64,000 bases of DNA from HGM04593 sp045634305 (GCA_045634305.1 JAZQZZ010000049.1:1-64000); one strand, 5' to 3'. Counted from the stretch's first letter, positions 15,853 through 24,897 are shown. Notes: generated by a model from the sequence alone, not told the origin. Program-made: numbers and translations.

Positions 15853-15877
15853 CAGCCCCGTCTTATGGACGAGGCTG
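15853..15877 (-). terminator. Weak hairpin between hemD and rnpA
   Basis: A 10-bp stem with one G-T wobble (15853-15862 with 15868-15877, loop of 5) lies just after the hemD stop. On the minus strand it is followed by ATTCATTAAAA rather than a T run, so it may be an attenuator or RNA processing site rather than a full terminator. Confidence 0.45.
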
Positions 15878-15893
15878 AAGGAATTGTATCTTT

Positions 15894-16637
15894 TTATTTG
15901 TTGTTCGCTGTCAGGTATGCGTCCAGGGCTGCAGGCATGTTGGTCGCCGCCGCCGAAGGCGCTTCAAGGTCGAGTCTCAGACCATGCTGCTTGATGTACT
16001 CTGCAGTTACGTTGCCGAAGCATGCCACCAACTGCTCACCCTGTTCGTAGTCGGGGACGTTCTTCTTCAATGAGTCGATGCCGTGTGGGCTGAAGAAGAT
16101 GAGCATGTCGAAAGACTTAATGTAATCCGGTGCAATCTCTGTGCTCACGGTGCGGTACATCTCGGCCTGTGAGTGCTGTATGCCATGTTTGTTGAACAGC
16201 AGGTTCAGGTCGTCGTTGTGAACATTTGACGCCGGTACAAAATATTTCTCGGTCTTGTGCTTTGCAAATAACGGGTCAAGATCCTGAATGTGGCCATTGC
16301 CGAAGAAGACCTTCCTCTTGCGGTACTGTACGTACTTCTGGATATATAATGAGATGGTCTCTGAGAGACAGAAATATTTCATGTCATCGGGTATGGTCAC
16401 TCTGAGCTCCTTGCACAATGTGAAGAAGTGGTCAATGGCATGGCGCGAGAGGAATACGATGGCTGTGTGGTCAAGTATGGAGACCTTCTGCTGTCTGAAT
16501 TCCTTTGCTGTAACTCCTTCTACTTTGATGAAAGAACAAAAGTCAATCTGCACGTTGTGCTTTTCAGCAATGCTGAAATATGGAGATTTTTCTGTCGCAG
16601 GTCTGGGCTGTGATACCAGTATCTTACTTACCTTCAA
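15894..16637 (-). CDS. hemD: Uroporphyrinogen-III synthase family protein
   Basis: The 247-residue protein fits the HemD two-domain fold: SKILVSQPRPATEKSPYF at the start, IVFLSRHAIDHFF, KYFCLSETISLYI, VPASNVHNDDL, and the C-terminal FFSPHGIDSLKKN and ACFGNVTAEYIKQHGL. HemD closes hydroxymethylbilane with ring-D inversion in tetrapyrrole synthesis. Sequence conservation in this family is low, but the pattern and the hemD-rnpA-yidD synteny agree. Here it is the last gene of a LOG-DUF4271-hemD unit with gaps of at most 4 bp. No other heme genes are in the window; many Bacteroidales make heme incompletely, so the product may serve other roles. Confidence 0.85.
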   Translation of the reverse strand: MKVSKILVSQPRPATEKSPYFSIAEKHNVQIDFCSFIKVEGVTAKEFRQQKVSILDHTAIVFLSRHAIDHFFTLCKELRVTIPDDMKYFCLSETISLYIQKYVQYRKRKVFFGNGHIQDLDPLFAKHKTEKYFVPASNVHNDDLNLLFNKHGIQHSQAEMYRTVSTEIAPDYIKSFDMLIFFSPHGIDSLKKNVPDYEQGEQLVACFGNVTAEYIKQHGLRLDLEAPSAAATNMPAALDAYLTANNK

Positions 16638-16641
16638 AACT

Positions 16642-17337
16642 CTAAATTTTTATAGTTATAAAATCGCTCAGTTGTAGTATTGTTTTCCACACCATGGCCA
16701 TGGGTAGAAAAACAAGTGCGCAAAGGTACAAAAAAATATCCACATATATGCATTTTTTTGCAAAAATGATTTTTGAAGCCCCTCTTATTATGGTGAACAG
16801 ATAAGCGATGAGTGTCAGAATTGAATAAATTTCAACAGATTTTAAAGGTAAACCGGGTAAGAAAAGAATGGCTAACGCAGCCGGCGCAAGCGTGAACCCC
16901 CACAGTTTTGTGGTAAAGATGTAGAAACTGTCCCACTCCTCGCTTGCGCTTTTTGAAAAGAGTATGTTGTTGACAACGCTGTATAATCCCCTCTTGATTA
17001 AAAGGTATATTATGAAGATTGCAGCAAGTGTTCCAAGTACCGGTAAGGAGTTTTCTTGAGTGATGTTGAAATGTCTTTCATCTATAATCCCGGCAGTGAC
17101 AATGGTAGCAAAGAAGATGGTCTGGAAATCCATCAACAGGTTGCATATTTTTGTTATATGCGTACGGTCGTTGTATGGTGTTGATTTGTTTTCGTAGTAG
17201 AAGATACACTTTGCGCGCTCAAAAATGTTTGCGCCGTTCATGAGCAGGACATATGATATGCCTACAAGATTTAGAATGAGCAACAGCAGGATGGCGTTGT
17301 CATTCGTCATGCAATATGGTGCTGGTTCATTCATCAT
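16642..17337 (-). CDS. DUF4271-type integral membrane protein
   Basis: About 231 residues with a likely start at the ATGATGA that overlaps the LOG-gene stop (ATG at 17337). Roughly six or seven hydrophobic spans are seen (ILLLLILNLVGISYVLLM; IFFATIVTAGII; TLAAIFIIYLLIKRGLY; PAALAILFLPGL; ILTLIAYLFTII; CIYVDIFLYLCALVFLPMAMV). The size, topology and position next to hemD match the DUF4271 family of Bacteroidota. The function is unknown; genetic linkage suggests a tie to heme or the envelope, but that is only context. Confidence 0.75.
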   Translation of the reverse strand: MMNEPAPYCMTNDNAILLLLILNLVGISYVLLMNGANIFERAKCIFYYENKSTPYNDRTHITKICNLLMDFQTIFFATIVTAGIIDERHFNITQENSLPVLGTLAAIFIIYLLIKRGLYSVVNNILFSKSASEEWDSFYIFTTKLWGFTLAPAALAILFLPGLPLKSVEIYSILTLIAYLFTIIRGASKIIFAKKCIYVDIFLYLCALVFLPMAMVWKTILQLSDFITIKI

Positions 17338-17918
17338 AGTGCTGCATATTTTCTCACCTCGGCATCCCAACGTGGTGTGTTGCGTATTGCTTCAAGAGCT
17401 TCGGCGGCTGTTGTGGCAACGCTCCATATCTTGCTGTGTATTTCACCCATGAAATGCTCTTCAACGGCCTTTTCAAGCTGTGCAATGAAATGGTCGTAGT
17501 AGCCGTTGATGTTCAGTATTACAATCGGGTTCAGGTATAGTCCCAACTGTTTCCAAGTAATAATCTCACTAAGTTCCTCAATGGTTCCGCAGCCGCCGGG
17601 CAACGCAATTACCGCGTCGCTCAGGTTAGCCATCATCTGCTTGCGCTCGTGCATTGAGCCTGTCACGTGCAGTTCGGTAAGTCCTGTGTGATGCCAGTTC
17701 TGGTCTACCATAAACTGTGGTATAACACCTATGGCTTTGCCACCGTTGTCAAGCGCTCCGTCCTCAACCTTGCGCATGAGTCCTATGCTGCCGGCGCCGG
17801 TCACCACGGTTATTCCTTCCTTGGCAAGCAATGCTCCGAGCTCATATGCTGTGTCGCCATATATTTCGGCCGCCTTATTGCTAGATGCGCAGTATACGCA
17901 GATATTGTTTATTTCCAT
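17334..17918 (-). CDS. LOG-family protein (nucleoside 5'-monophosphate phosphoribohydrolase type)
   Basis: The 194-residue Rossmann-like protein has the family signature LPGGCGTIEELSE (PGGxGTxxE, around residues 106-118) and the N-terminal ICVYCASSN with VTGAGSIGLM. LOG proteins release the base from AMP-type nucleotides, making cytokinin-like bases in plants and actinobacteria; in bacteria generally the physiological substrate is unsettled. The start is 15 bp after the TPR-gene stop on the same strand, and no TAnnTTTG box lies between them, so read-through from the TIR-TPR pair is possible. Confidence 0.9.
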   Translation of the reverse strand: MEINNICVYCASSNKAAEIYGDTAYELGALLAKEGITVVTGAGSIGLMRKVEDGALDNGGKAIGVIPQFMVDQNWHHTGLTELHVTGSMHERKQMMANLSDAVIALPGGCGTIEELSEIITWKQLGLYLNPIVILNINGYYDHFIAQLEKAVEEHFMGEIHSKIWSVATTAAEALEAIRNTPRWDAEVRKYAAL

Positions 17919-17933
17919 TTCGCATTATTTGAA

Positions 17934-20840
17934 TCATTGAGTTTCCAACTTCTTCTTATTTTTAATGGCAATCTCGTTATCGGGTTCCATTGCCAGAACT
18001 GCTTCCATTTGTTCGATGGCTTTGGAAAATTCGCCTTTATTGATGTAAATATCTGTCAGTATGTTTCTGCTGTTGATGATATTGCCTTTTGCACTCGGGT
18101 ACTTTTCCAACGCCGATGTAAATAATGGTAAAGCTTTCAGGTATAATTCTTCGGCTTTGTCATCTTCAATAAAGTATATATATAATAAATATGCTTCCAT
18201 ATCATAACATAATGCCATTGTAAAGAGTATTCTTTGAGGATATTTTTCATATAAAGGTTCAATTATGGACGTTGCTTCTTTTTGTATCTCATACGCTTTT
18301 TCATAATCTTTGGTTTGTAAGAACATCAATGCGTAAGTCATAAGCATTTCTGTCATATCCAGAGCGTAAGCTTCTGGATTCTCATTATATAGTTTTCTTG
18401 TTAATTCTATACTCTCTTTATAGTAGCTTTTTGACTTTTCTAATTCATTGTTTTCCTGATAAAAGAATGCAAGATCGTTAAGGCATTGAGTGTAGTCTTT
18501 TAAATAAACGTCTGGATCTTCTTTAAACAGAATTGTAGCCTTTTCATAGGCTTTAAAAAGATATTGCAGTTGTGCTTCTTTGTTGTCCATATTTCCTTGG
18601 CTGAGACCAATAGCTCTAAGTACCTTGCGGTAGCTCTCCATAAAAATTTTAGGGTAAACATCTGTTAGGTCATTATAAAGTATCTCAGATTGACTTAATA
18701 TTTGAGCAGCTACCTCATATTTATCAATTTTGATATGATATACTCCATAATTATATAGCATATCTGCCATTGTTTCCTTGTATACAGTCGGGTTTGATTC
18801 GTATAACTTTTTGCTTATGTTTATTGCTTGCGAACTGTATAAACTATCTTTGTCATATTGATGCAACATACTATATAGACTTCCAAGGTTCTTGGTTGTG
18901 CTTAAGTATGTGGGTAAATATGCTTCGGGATATTTCTTGCATAAAGTGTCCGCAAGAAGATTACTGTATAAAAAATGCTTTTCAGCTTCATTTAATTCGT
19001 TATTCATTGCGTATGAAATAGCCAAATTCATATTGGCGTTGCATAATTCAAAACGATATACATCGGGATACTGGGTATAAAGTTTATTTATTATTTCATA
19101 GAAATCTTTTGCATATTGTTTCATCTCTTTGAAACGTCGCATTTCTCTACATATGTTTGCCTGCTGGTTTCTAAAGTTGGCGATACTGGGTAAATAAGCA
19201 TCATTTGATTCTATTATTAATGTGTCGTATTGTTCAAGAGCTAATTTCGCGTATTTTTTAGAATCCTCAAACTTATGCATTTTAGTGTACAATTCGCTTA
19301 ATTTACTATAAATGTCGGCAATTTGAGGCCTGAATGCGGATGGGTTATTGTTGAATAATTCCAAATATAATTCACAAGATTTCTTATAAGCATTTTCGGC
19401 ATCATCAAATCTCATAAATAACCTATGGTTTCTTCCGATAGCCTTTTTGATTCTTGCCATTTCTGGCCGATATTTTTCTGGAAAATCATGGTATAATGTT
19501 GCGATGCTTTTTTCGGCGATGCTGGCAAAAATATCAGAATCGCCAAATTTGCGCATGTCTATATACATTTCACACAGGTCTGCTTGTATTTCTGCAATAT
19601 CCTTGAGTATATCGTATTGGTTTTCATATAGGATATAGTAGTGTTCTAAAGCTGAAAGATAAAACTTGTTTGCTTCATTATAATTATTCATTTTATAATG
19701 AAGTCGTGCAATACTTTCTTTTGTTCTTGCAATATATATCCGATAGTTAATACTGTCTTGTTCCCATAAAATAATAGCAGTGTTCAGTGAAGCCATAAGT
19801 GCATCTTCGGCTTCATTGAAGTGGTTTTGTTTATGTTGGATAATACCTATTTTTTCAAATAGATGACACTTTTCAGTATTTTTATCAGTCAATTGTAAAC
19901 ATATTTTGTAGTATTTGATAGCATCATCAAATATATTTTGTGAATTTGCAAATTCCGCGTACTCAAATACTGCATCAAAATATGTGGTATCTGTTATGGC
20001 TACTTCCTTGAAACTCTTTCTTATTTTTTCGTAATTCTCTTTGCCGCCAGCTAGTCGAAGCATTTCATTTTTGCGTTTTATTGATGCAAAGAGGCTGTCT
20101 CTTGAAATGGTCGCTTGTTTTTGAACAATAGCCAATGTGTCTATTACGTTTTTCGCTTTTTGCTTGACAAGCACCTGCTCTTTATATTTTTCTTCCAGGT
20201 TCTGCTGTTCGTATAACTCTATGGCTTTTTCTATTTCTCCACATTGTACAAATTCGATTATTTCTGCTTCTGCTGCAGACAGCTCGCTAAGGTCAATGCG
20301 TGCAAAACGATCAATGTAATTATCCAGATTCTCTAGTTGACGATCGTAATTTTCATTGAGTTTTTTTAACGCTTTCTCGTATTCCACTTCTTTTAATTGA
20401 CCATTTTTTAACATGTCTGCGAGAAGTGATTCTTCCTTTCTGAACTGTCTTTCATAACTTTCAGATGATATGCGGCTGTAATTATCACGTATGCGCTTAA
20501 ATCTTTCGCTTTTGCACATTACAATGCTGAATGGGGTATTCTCTCGTGAGATATACCATTGCTCCAGAGCTTCTTTATTGAAAATCTCGTAACCTAGTTT
20601 TTCTATTCGTCTGACATTAACTTTGTCGCCGGGTTTTAATGTTCGGAATTCTAACAGAAAGTTTCCATTCTCATCTGAAGCCGTGGAGGCTGCATTTGAA
20701 ATGGATATTTCTACATATTCAAGTGGAGTCTTTTCCAAACGTTCGTTATATTCTTTTACGACACCACTTTGAATGGATTGTGCCGTAGTATTAACTATAG
20801 ATGTTGCCATCAATAGAAATGTGATAATATTGTGTTTCAT
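17934..20840 (-). CDS. Exported TPR-repeat protein with N-terminal regulatory-like beta domain (partner of TIR gene)
   Basis: The 968-residue protein starts at MKHNIITFLLMATSIVNTTAQ, a clear signal peptide; 11 further in-frame codons upstream are rejected. Residues of about 22-100 form a carboxypeptidase-regulatory-like beta module (GVVKEYNERLEKTPLEYVEIS; DENGNFLLEFRTLKPGDKV). A charged helical stretch of about 150 residues follows, then many TPR-like repeats, several with a spacing of about 55-60 residues and a recurring LY-x-x-NP-x-x-Y-type ending. It is predicted to be periplasmic, a scaffold or ligand-binding superhelix. The DNA is visibly AT-rich (for example 15 G+C in 18961-19020 against 32 in 25021-25080). 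The TIR gene lies 50 bp upstream on the same strand. The exact function is unknown. Confidence 0.85.
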   Translation of the reverse strand: MKHNIITFLLMATSIVNTTAQSIQSGVVKEYNERLEKTPLEYVEISISNAASTASDENGNFLLEFRTLKPGDKVNVRRIEKLGYEIFNKEALEQWYISRENTPFSIVMCKSERFKRIRDNYSRISSESYERQFRKEESLLADMLKNGQLKEVEYEKALKKLNENYDRQLENLDNYIDRFARIDLSELSAAEAEIIEFVQCGEIEKAIELYEQQNLEEKYKEQVLVKQKAKNVIDTLAIVQKQATISRDSLFASIKRKNEMLRLAGGKENYEKIRKSFKEVAITDTTYFDAVFEYAEFANSQNIFDDAIKYYKICLQLTDKNTEKCHLFEKIGIIQHKQNHFNEAEDALMASLNTAIILWEQDSINYRIYIARTKESIARLHYKMNNYNEANKFYLSALEHYYILYENQYDILKDIAEIQADLCEMYIDMRKFGDSDIFASIAEKSIATLYHDFPEKYRPEMARIKKAIGRNHRLFMRFDDAENAYKKSCELYLELFNNNPSAFRPQIADIYSKLSELYTKMHKFEDSKKYAKLALEQYDTLIIESNDAYLPSIANFRNQQANICREMRRFKEMKQYAKDFYEIINKLYTQYPDVYRFELCNANMNLAISYAMNNELNEAEKHFLYSNLLADTLCKKYPEAYLPTYLSTTKNLGSLYSMLHQYDKDSLYSSQAINISKKLYESNPTVYKETMADMLYNYGVYHIKIDKYEVAAQILSQSEILYNDLTDVYPKIFMESYRKVLRAIGLSQGNMDNKEAQLQYLFKAYEKATILFKEDPDVYLKDYTQCLNDLAFFYQENNELEKSKSYYKESIELTRKLYNENPEAYALDMTEMLMTYALMFLQTKDYEKAYEIQKEATSIIEPLYEKYPQRILFTMALCYDMEAYLLYIYFIEDDKAEELYLKALPLFTSALEKYPSAKGNIINSRNILTDIYINKGEFSKAIEQMEAVLAMEPDNEIAIKNKKKLETQ

Positions 20841-20890
20841 ATTTTTTACGTTTGGTGGTTTTGAAAAATTCAAATTAGTATTCTTTCTTT

Positions 20891-22024
20891 TTAATTTATC
20901 GCTCTTCTTAAAATGTAAATAATGTTAATCCCTGGGCACTCATCTTCAACTTTATAATCATTATATCCATCTTTGGTTATTTGCACATTCTTAGTTTCAG
21001 ACTGTTTAAGAACCGGAAATGTGATAGAGAATTTTCCGGAATCATCTGTTTCGCATTCTTCTCCATCGATACAAATTGTAGCTTTAGAAATAGGGGTACC
21101 ATTATTTTCAATTACTTTTCCTGCAAAAATAGCAAACGAATTGTCTCTTTGAAGTTTTTTTTCAAAAAAAGAGTTGATTCCCCAGTCTATTTGTACATTT
21201 TCATTGACTGGAATATACCATTTTGGAGAGAATCTTATATGTAATTTATCACCTCTATAGTAACCTGGAAGATTTTTGATTGTAAATATAGTATCTAATT
21301 CTTTTATGGTGTATTCTGTATTGTTAACTGTGAGTTTTGTACTTTCCGGTAATGGTAAATGGTGAAACTCGTCGTTGAATTTTACTGTTAAAGAGGTTGG
21401 TACAGCAAAGTAATATAATAATGACAAGGCTGTTGGTATCGTAAATATTTTGGTCAGTATTCTACGTTTCCTTTCTCGCTCATGTCTTTTCCATAATTCG
21501 TCAAAACTGATGCCAAGCATTCTTGATACAACTTTTATAAAAGCCTTGTCGCGTCCAACTTCTATAATATTGATGCCTAATAATTCCAGTTTTGGATATG
21601 CTTTGATGTGTTGACGTAGTGATTTTGGATAAAATTTGTTAATGTTGTCATTATCAGGAATATCCTCTATTATGAATGGTATGATAAATTCTAAACGCCC
21701 CCATTCAATAAAGGCTTGCACTTCATTGCTAACCCATTCTGATTCTGCAGAATTCTTAGAACAGATTACGACCAGATACTTGGACTTGTTGAGGTTTTTG
21801 CGAAGCTCATCATTTAAAATTCCTGTATTCAAGTCTTCTTGGTCTCGAAAAATTGGACGTAAATATTTTGAATCTTCGAACTCATTATGTATCTCTGTCG
21901 GAAGTTTGTATGATTCCAACTTCTTGTGCAACCATTTTGCGATTTTTAAATCACGATGGCTGTAACTTATGAATGCATAATTCTTTTTTGTTGGCATTTT
22001 GAGATTTGAATTATTATTGGGCAT
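20891..22024 (-). CDS. Membrane-anchored TIR-domain protein with C-terminal regulatory-like beta domain
   Basis: This 377-residue protein has an N-terminal TIR fold: YAFISYSHRDLKIAKWLHKKL (residues 16-36), LRPIFRDQEDL, SKYLVVICSKNSAESEWVSNE with a candidate NADase glutamate at E101, and FIIPFII. A motif common after bacterial TIR domains, RMLGISFDELWKRHERERKRR, ends it. One membrane span lies near 189-209. The remaining 165 residues are beta-rich and end in a carboxypeptidase-regulatory-like module (AGKVIENNGTPISKATICID), expected on the periplasmic side. TIR enzymes of bacterial immunity cleave NAD or make signalling nucleotides; activity here is inferred from the retained Glu. The start is 22024, but M10 is an alternative. 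No consensus promoter was found upstream. Confidence 0.87.
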   Translation of the reverse strand: MPNNNSNLKMPTKKNYAFISYSHRDLKIAKWLHKKLESYKLPTEIHNEFEDSKYLRPIFRDQEDLNTGILNDELRKNLNKSKYLVVICSKNSAESEWVSNEVQAFIEWGRLEFIIPFIIEDIPDNDNINKFYPKSLRQHIKAYPKLELLGINIIEVGRDKAFIKVVSRMLGISFDELWKRHERERKRRILTKIFTIPTALSLLYYFAVPTSLTVKFNDEFHHLPLPESTKLTVNNTEYTIKELDTIFTIKNLPGYYRGDKLHIRFSPKWYIPVNENVQIDWGINSFFEKKLQRDNSFAIFAGKVIENNGTPISKATICIDGEECETDDSGKFSITFPVLKQSETKNVQITKDGYNDYKVEDECPGINIIYILRRAIN

Positions 22025-22286
22025 ATTTTTATGTTTTGCAAATTGTATGAATCAAATGCCCCTTTTGTTGAATATTTCATAACCTGTTTCTCAATGCGTT
22101 GTACATTTATATTACCTCTATTTTCTTATGTTCAGAATTACACATTAGAATAATGGGTTATTGGTCTTTAAAATTTGCAAGAATATGATGATATTGTTTT
22201 CAGATTTTCTTGTTTTTGTTGTTGTATATTTGTTACGTCTCCCGACTTTGACAATTCAGACTGTTGTCAAAATTGTCGAACTTGTG

Positions 22287-23825
22287 TCAAGTTCCCCAGC
22301 TTTCCCTGTCGAGGTTACGGTAGCCAATTGCTTCGGCTATGTGCTGGAACTGTATGTTCTCGCTGCCGTCAAGGTCGGCAATGGTGCGTGCGACCTTGAG
22401 TATGCGGTCGTATGCGCGTGCCGACAGGTTGAAACGTGCCATTGCGGTCTTTAACATTGCAAGGCTTGTCTCGTCGAGTGTGGCATATTTTGCAATCAGT
22501 TTTGGTGTCATCTGTGCATTGCAGTATATGCCCTTCTCCTCCTTGTAGCGATGTTCCTGTATCTTGCGGGCTGCAATGACGCGCTCGCGTATCGCGGCGC
22601 TTGGCTCGCCCGGTGCGGTGTTTGAAATCTCTTCGAATGGCACCGGTGTAATCTCTATCTGCAGGTCTATGCGGTCGAGTAGGGGACCGCTTATTTTGTT
22701 GAGATATCTCTGAACCTGGCCGGGGCTGCATGTGCAGGGCTTGGTAGGGTGGTTGTAATATCCGCAAGGGCAGGGGTTCATTGATGCAATGAACATTACA
22801 CCGGCCGGGTATTCCACCTTGTAGTTGGCGCGTGCTACGCAAATCTTGCGGTCCTCAAGCGGCTGGCGCATCACCTCGAGCACGTCGCGGCTGAACTCCG
22901 GCAACTCGTCAAGGAACAGCACTCCGTTGTGGGCGAGTGATATTTCACCCGGTTTGGGGTTTGCCCCGCCACCGCATAGGGCTACCGATGAGATTGTATG
23001 GTGCGGGCTGCGGAAGGGGCGCTGTGTGATTAGCGATATGCCGTCGGGCATCATTCCGCTTACCGAGTGTATCTTTGTTGTCTCGAGGCTCTCTTCGAGT
23101 GTCAGCGGGGGTAATATTGATGGCAAACGTTTGGCCATCATTGACTTTCCGCTGCCTGGAGGGCCTACCATGATAAGATTGTGGCCGCCTGCTGCCGCAA
23201 CCTCAAAAGCGCGTTTCACGCTTTCCTGGCCGCGTACCTCGCTGAAATCAAATGGAAAGGAACTCTGCTTTGAATAGAAATCGTTTTCTATATCTACCTT
23301 GTAAGGGGTAATCTCTTCCTTGTCGTCGAGGAATTGGAGTACCTGGGCGAGGTCGTTGGCGCCATAGACGGTGATGTCGTTTACAACTGCTGCTTCAGCA
23401 GCATTGCCGGCCGGCAGTATTATGCCTTCGTAGCCAAGTTCCTTGGCCTTTATGGTGATTGGCAATGCTCCTTTGATGGGTAACAGTTTGCCGTCGAGTC
23501 CTAGTTCTCCCATTATCAGGTAACGGTCGAGCTTGGCAGTTGATACAGCCTCGTCGGCAGCAAGTATGCCGATGGCAATAGGAAGGTCATAGGCCGAACC
23601 CTCCTTCTTTATGTCGGCGGGTGCCATGTTGACGATTATCTGCTTGCTTGGAAAGCGAAGCCCATTGTGGTGAAAGGCCGAGTTGATTCGCTGCTGGCTC
23701 TCCTTTACGGCATTGTCGGGGAGTCCTACGAGGTAGAACTTTATACCTCGCAATGCATTTACCTCAATGGTGACGAGTGTTGCATTTATGCCTTGTATGG
23801 CTGCTGCAAGAACCTTGACGAGCAT
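22287..23825 (-). CDS. comM: YifB/ComM-family Mg-chelatase-like AAA+ ATPase
   Basis: The 512-residue protein has the full ComM architecture: an N-terminal Lon-protease-like S5 domain (LVTIEVNALRGIKFYLVGLP; SAYDLPIAIGIL), a central Mg-chelatase AAA+ domain with Walker A GPPGSGKSMMAKRLPS, Walker B-like HNGVLFLDELPEFSRD and FIASMNPCPCGYYNHP, and a C-terminal helical domain (LSARAYDRILKVARTIADL). ComM is a hexameric branch-migration helicase aiding integration of donor DNA in natural transformation. Many non-competent species also carry it. It is the last gene of a typA-thioredoxin-comM unit, 10 bp after the thioredoxin-like gene; only a weak 7-bp hairpin follows it. Confidence 0.95.
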   Translation of the reverse strand: MLVKVLAAAIQGINATLVTIEVNALRGIKFYLVGLPDNAVKESQQRINSAFHHNGLRFPSKQIIVNMAPADIKKEGSAYDLPIAIGILAADEAVSTAKLDRYLIMGELGLDGKLLPIKGALPITIKAKELGYEGIILPAGNAAEAAVVNDITVYGANDLAQVLQFLDDKEEITPYKVDIENDFYSKQSSFPFDFSEVRGQESVKRAFEVAAAGGHNLIMVGPPGSGKSMMAKRLPSILPPLTLEESLETTKIHSVSGMMPDGISLITQRPFRSPHHTISSVALCGGGANPKPGEISLAHNGVLFLDELPEFSRDVLEVMRQPLEDRKICVARANYKVEYPAGVMFIASMNPCPCGYYNHPTKPCTCSPGQVQRYLNKISGPLLDRIDLQIEITPVPFEEISNTAPGEPSAAIRERVIAARKIQEHRYKEEKGIYCNAQMTPKLIAKYATLDETSLAMLKTAMARFNLSARAYDRILKVARTIADLDGSENIQFQHIAEAIGYRNLDRESWGT

Positions 23826-23835
23826 ATTATAGCTT

Positions 23836-24897
23836 TTATCTGTTATTCTTCTTCTTTTGGCTCAGCTCCTTTTTCTGATTCTTTGTGTCGTGTTTGCAAG
23901 TCAAAGAATCTATTGTGGCTGCAGTTACGCTGTCGAGTGGTACATCGTAGTCGGCTATTCGTTTGTAGGGCGTTACAAGTACCGAGTAGGGGAGCGATGT
24001 TATGTTGAATATCTCCAGTATCTCACTGTTCATACCTTTTGCTTCTATGACGTTATCGCCAATGATGCTGTCCATGGTTATGGCATTTAGCCATGCGGTG
24101 CTGTCGTGGTCAATGGAAATGTTGAGTATTGCGAAGTTCTCGCTTTTTACCCTCTCTTTGATGTTGCGTAGCTCTTGCAGTTGTTCCCTGCTGCCGGTGT
24201 ACCATGTCGCCCAGAAGTTTACAAGCAGGTATTTGTCGGAGTAACGGCCTATGTTTGTCTTTATGCTGTCGGCTGTGGTGTAGTTGAAGGTTGGGAACAT
24301 GCGATGTTTGACATTGCCGTTCTTCTTGTCGAGCAGTTTGTTTTTGGTTGCAAGATATCTGTTGTCCTGCAAAGGGCCGGTAAGCTTGGATATTGCCTTG
24401 CGTATGTATTCATTCTCGGGGTTTGGAACCTCTATGAGGTAGCGGCGGAACAGTTCTACATTCACTTCGCTCAAAGGGTGCTGTTTCGAGAATTCCTCAA
24501 TGATTTTTTTCTGCTTGGACACATCTGCCGATGCGTCCAGTATGCGCGAAATGCTGTCATGCAGTGCTTGTGTCTTGCCGCCCGCTACGCACCAACCGCT
24601 CTTTAGAGTGCTGTCGGGCTGCAATGTGGCTGTCTGTCCGGGCTCAGCGAACAGGGGTATGGTCTTGCTGTCGGGGAGCGCCAATGTCAGGGAAACAGCA
24701 CTTTCCAGGGCAATTGACAAGGTAAAATGTCCGTTGCAGGCTGTTGATACCAGTTCCTTGTAGTTGTCGTCGTTGCTCCAGAGATACACCGTGCCTTGCC
24801 CTGTGCCGTTTCCTTGTATGGTGTACTTGGGCGCCTCATTCCCTTTGCAAGAGAAGAGGAGAAGTAGCAGCAGGGTGTATATCGACAGCCTTTTCAT
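23836..24897 (-). CDS. Thioredoxin-fold lipoprotein lacking the redox cysteines
   Basis: The 353-residue lipoprotein has the signal MKRLSIYTLLLLLLFSCKGN with Cys17 as the lipid site. Residues of about 25-120 resemble the DUF4369 beta domain common in Bacteroidales thiol-disulfide lipoproteins. The C-terminal thioredoxin/TlpA-like domain begins at about 220 (YLLVNFWATW) and keeps the cis-proline region TSLPYSVLVTP, but the active site reads W-Y233-T-G-S236 where the family has W-C-x-x-C. Both redox cysteines are missing, so it cannot act as a normal disulfide oxidoreductase and may instead bind a partner. The gene lies between typA (18 bp) and comM (10 bp). The codons read TAC and AGC at the two sites, with the frame intact around them. 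Confidence 0.85.
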   Translation of the reverse strand: MKRLSIYTLLLLLLFSCKGNEAPKYTIQGNGTGQGTVYLWSNDDNYKELVSTACNGHFTLSIALESAVSLTLALPDSKTIPLFAEPGQTATLQPDSTLKSGWCVAGGKTQALHDSISRILDASADVSKQKKIIEEFSKQHPLSEVNVELFRRYLIEVPNPENEYIRKAISKLTGPLQDNRYLATKNKLLDKKNGNVKHRMFPTFNYTTADSIKTNIGRYSDKYLLVNFWATWYTGSREQLQELRNIKERVKSENFAILNISIDHDSTAWLNAITMDSIIGDNVIEAKGMNSEILEIFNITSLPYSVLVTPYKRIADYDVPLDSVTAATIDSLTCKHDTKNQKKELSQKKKNNR

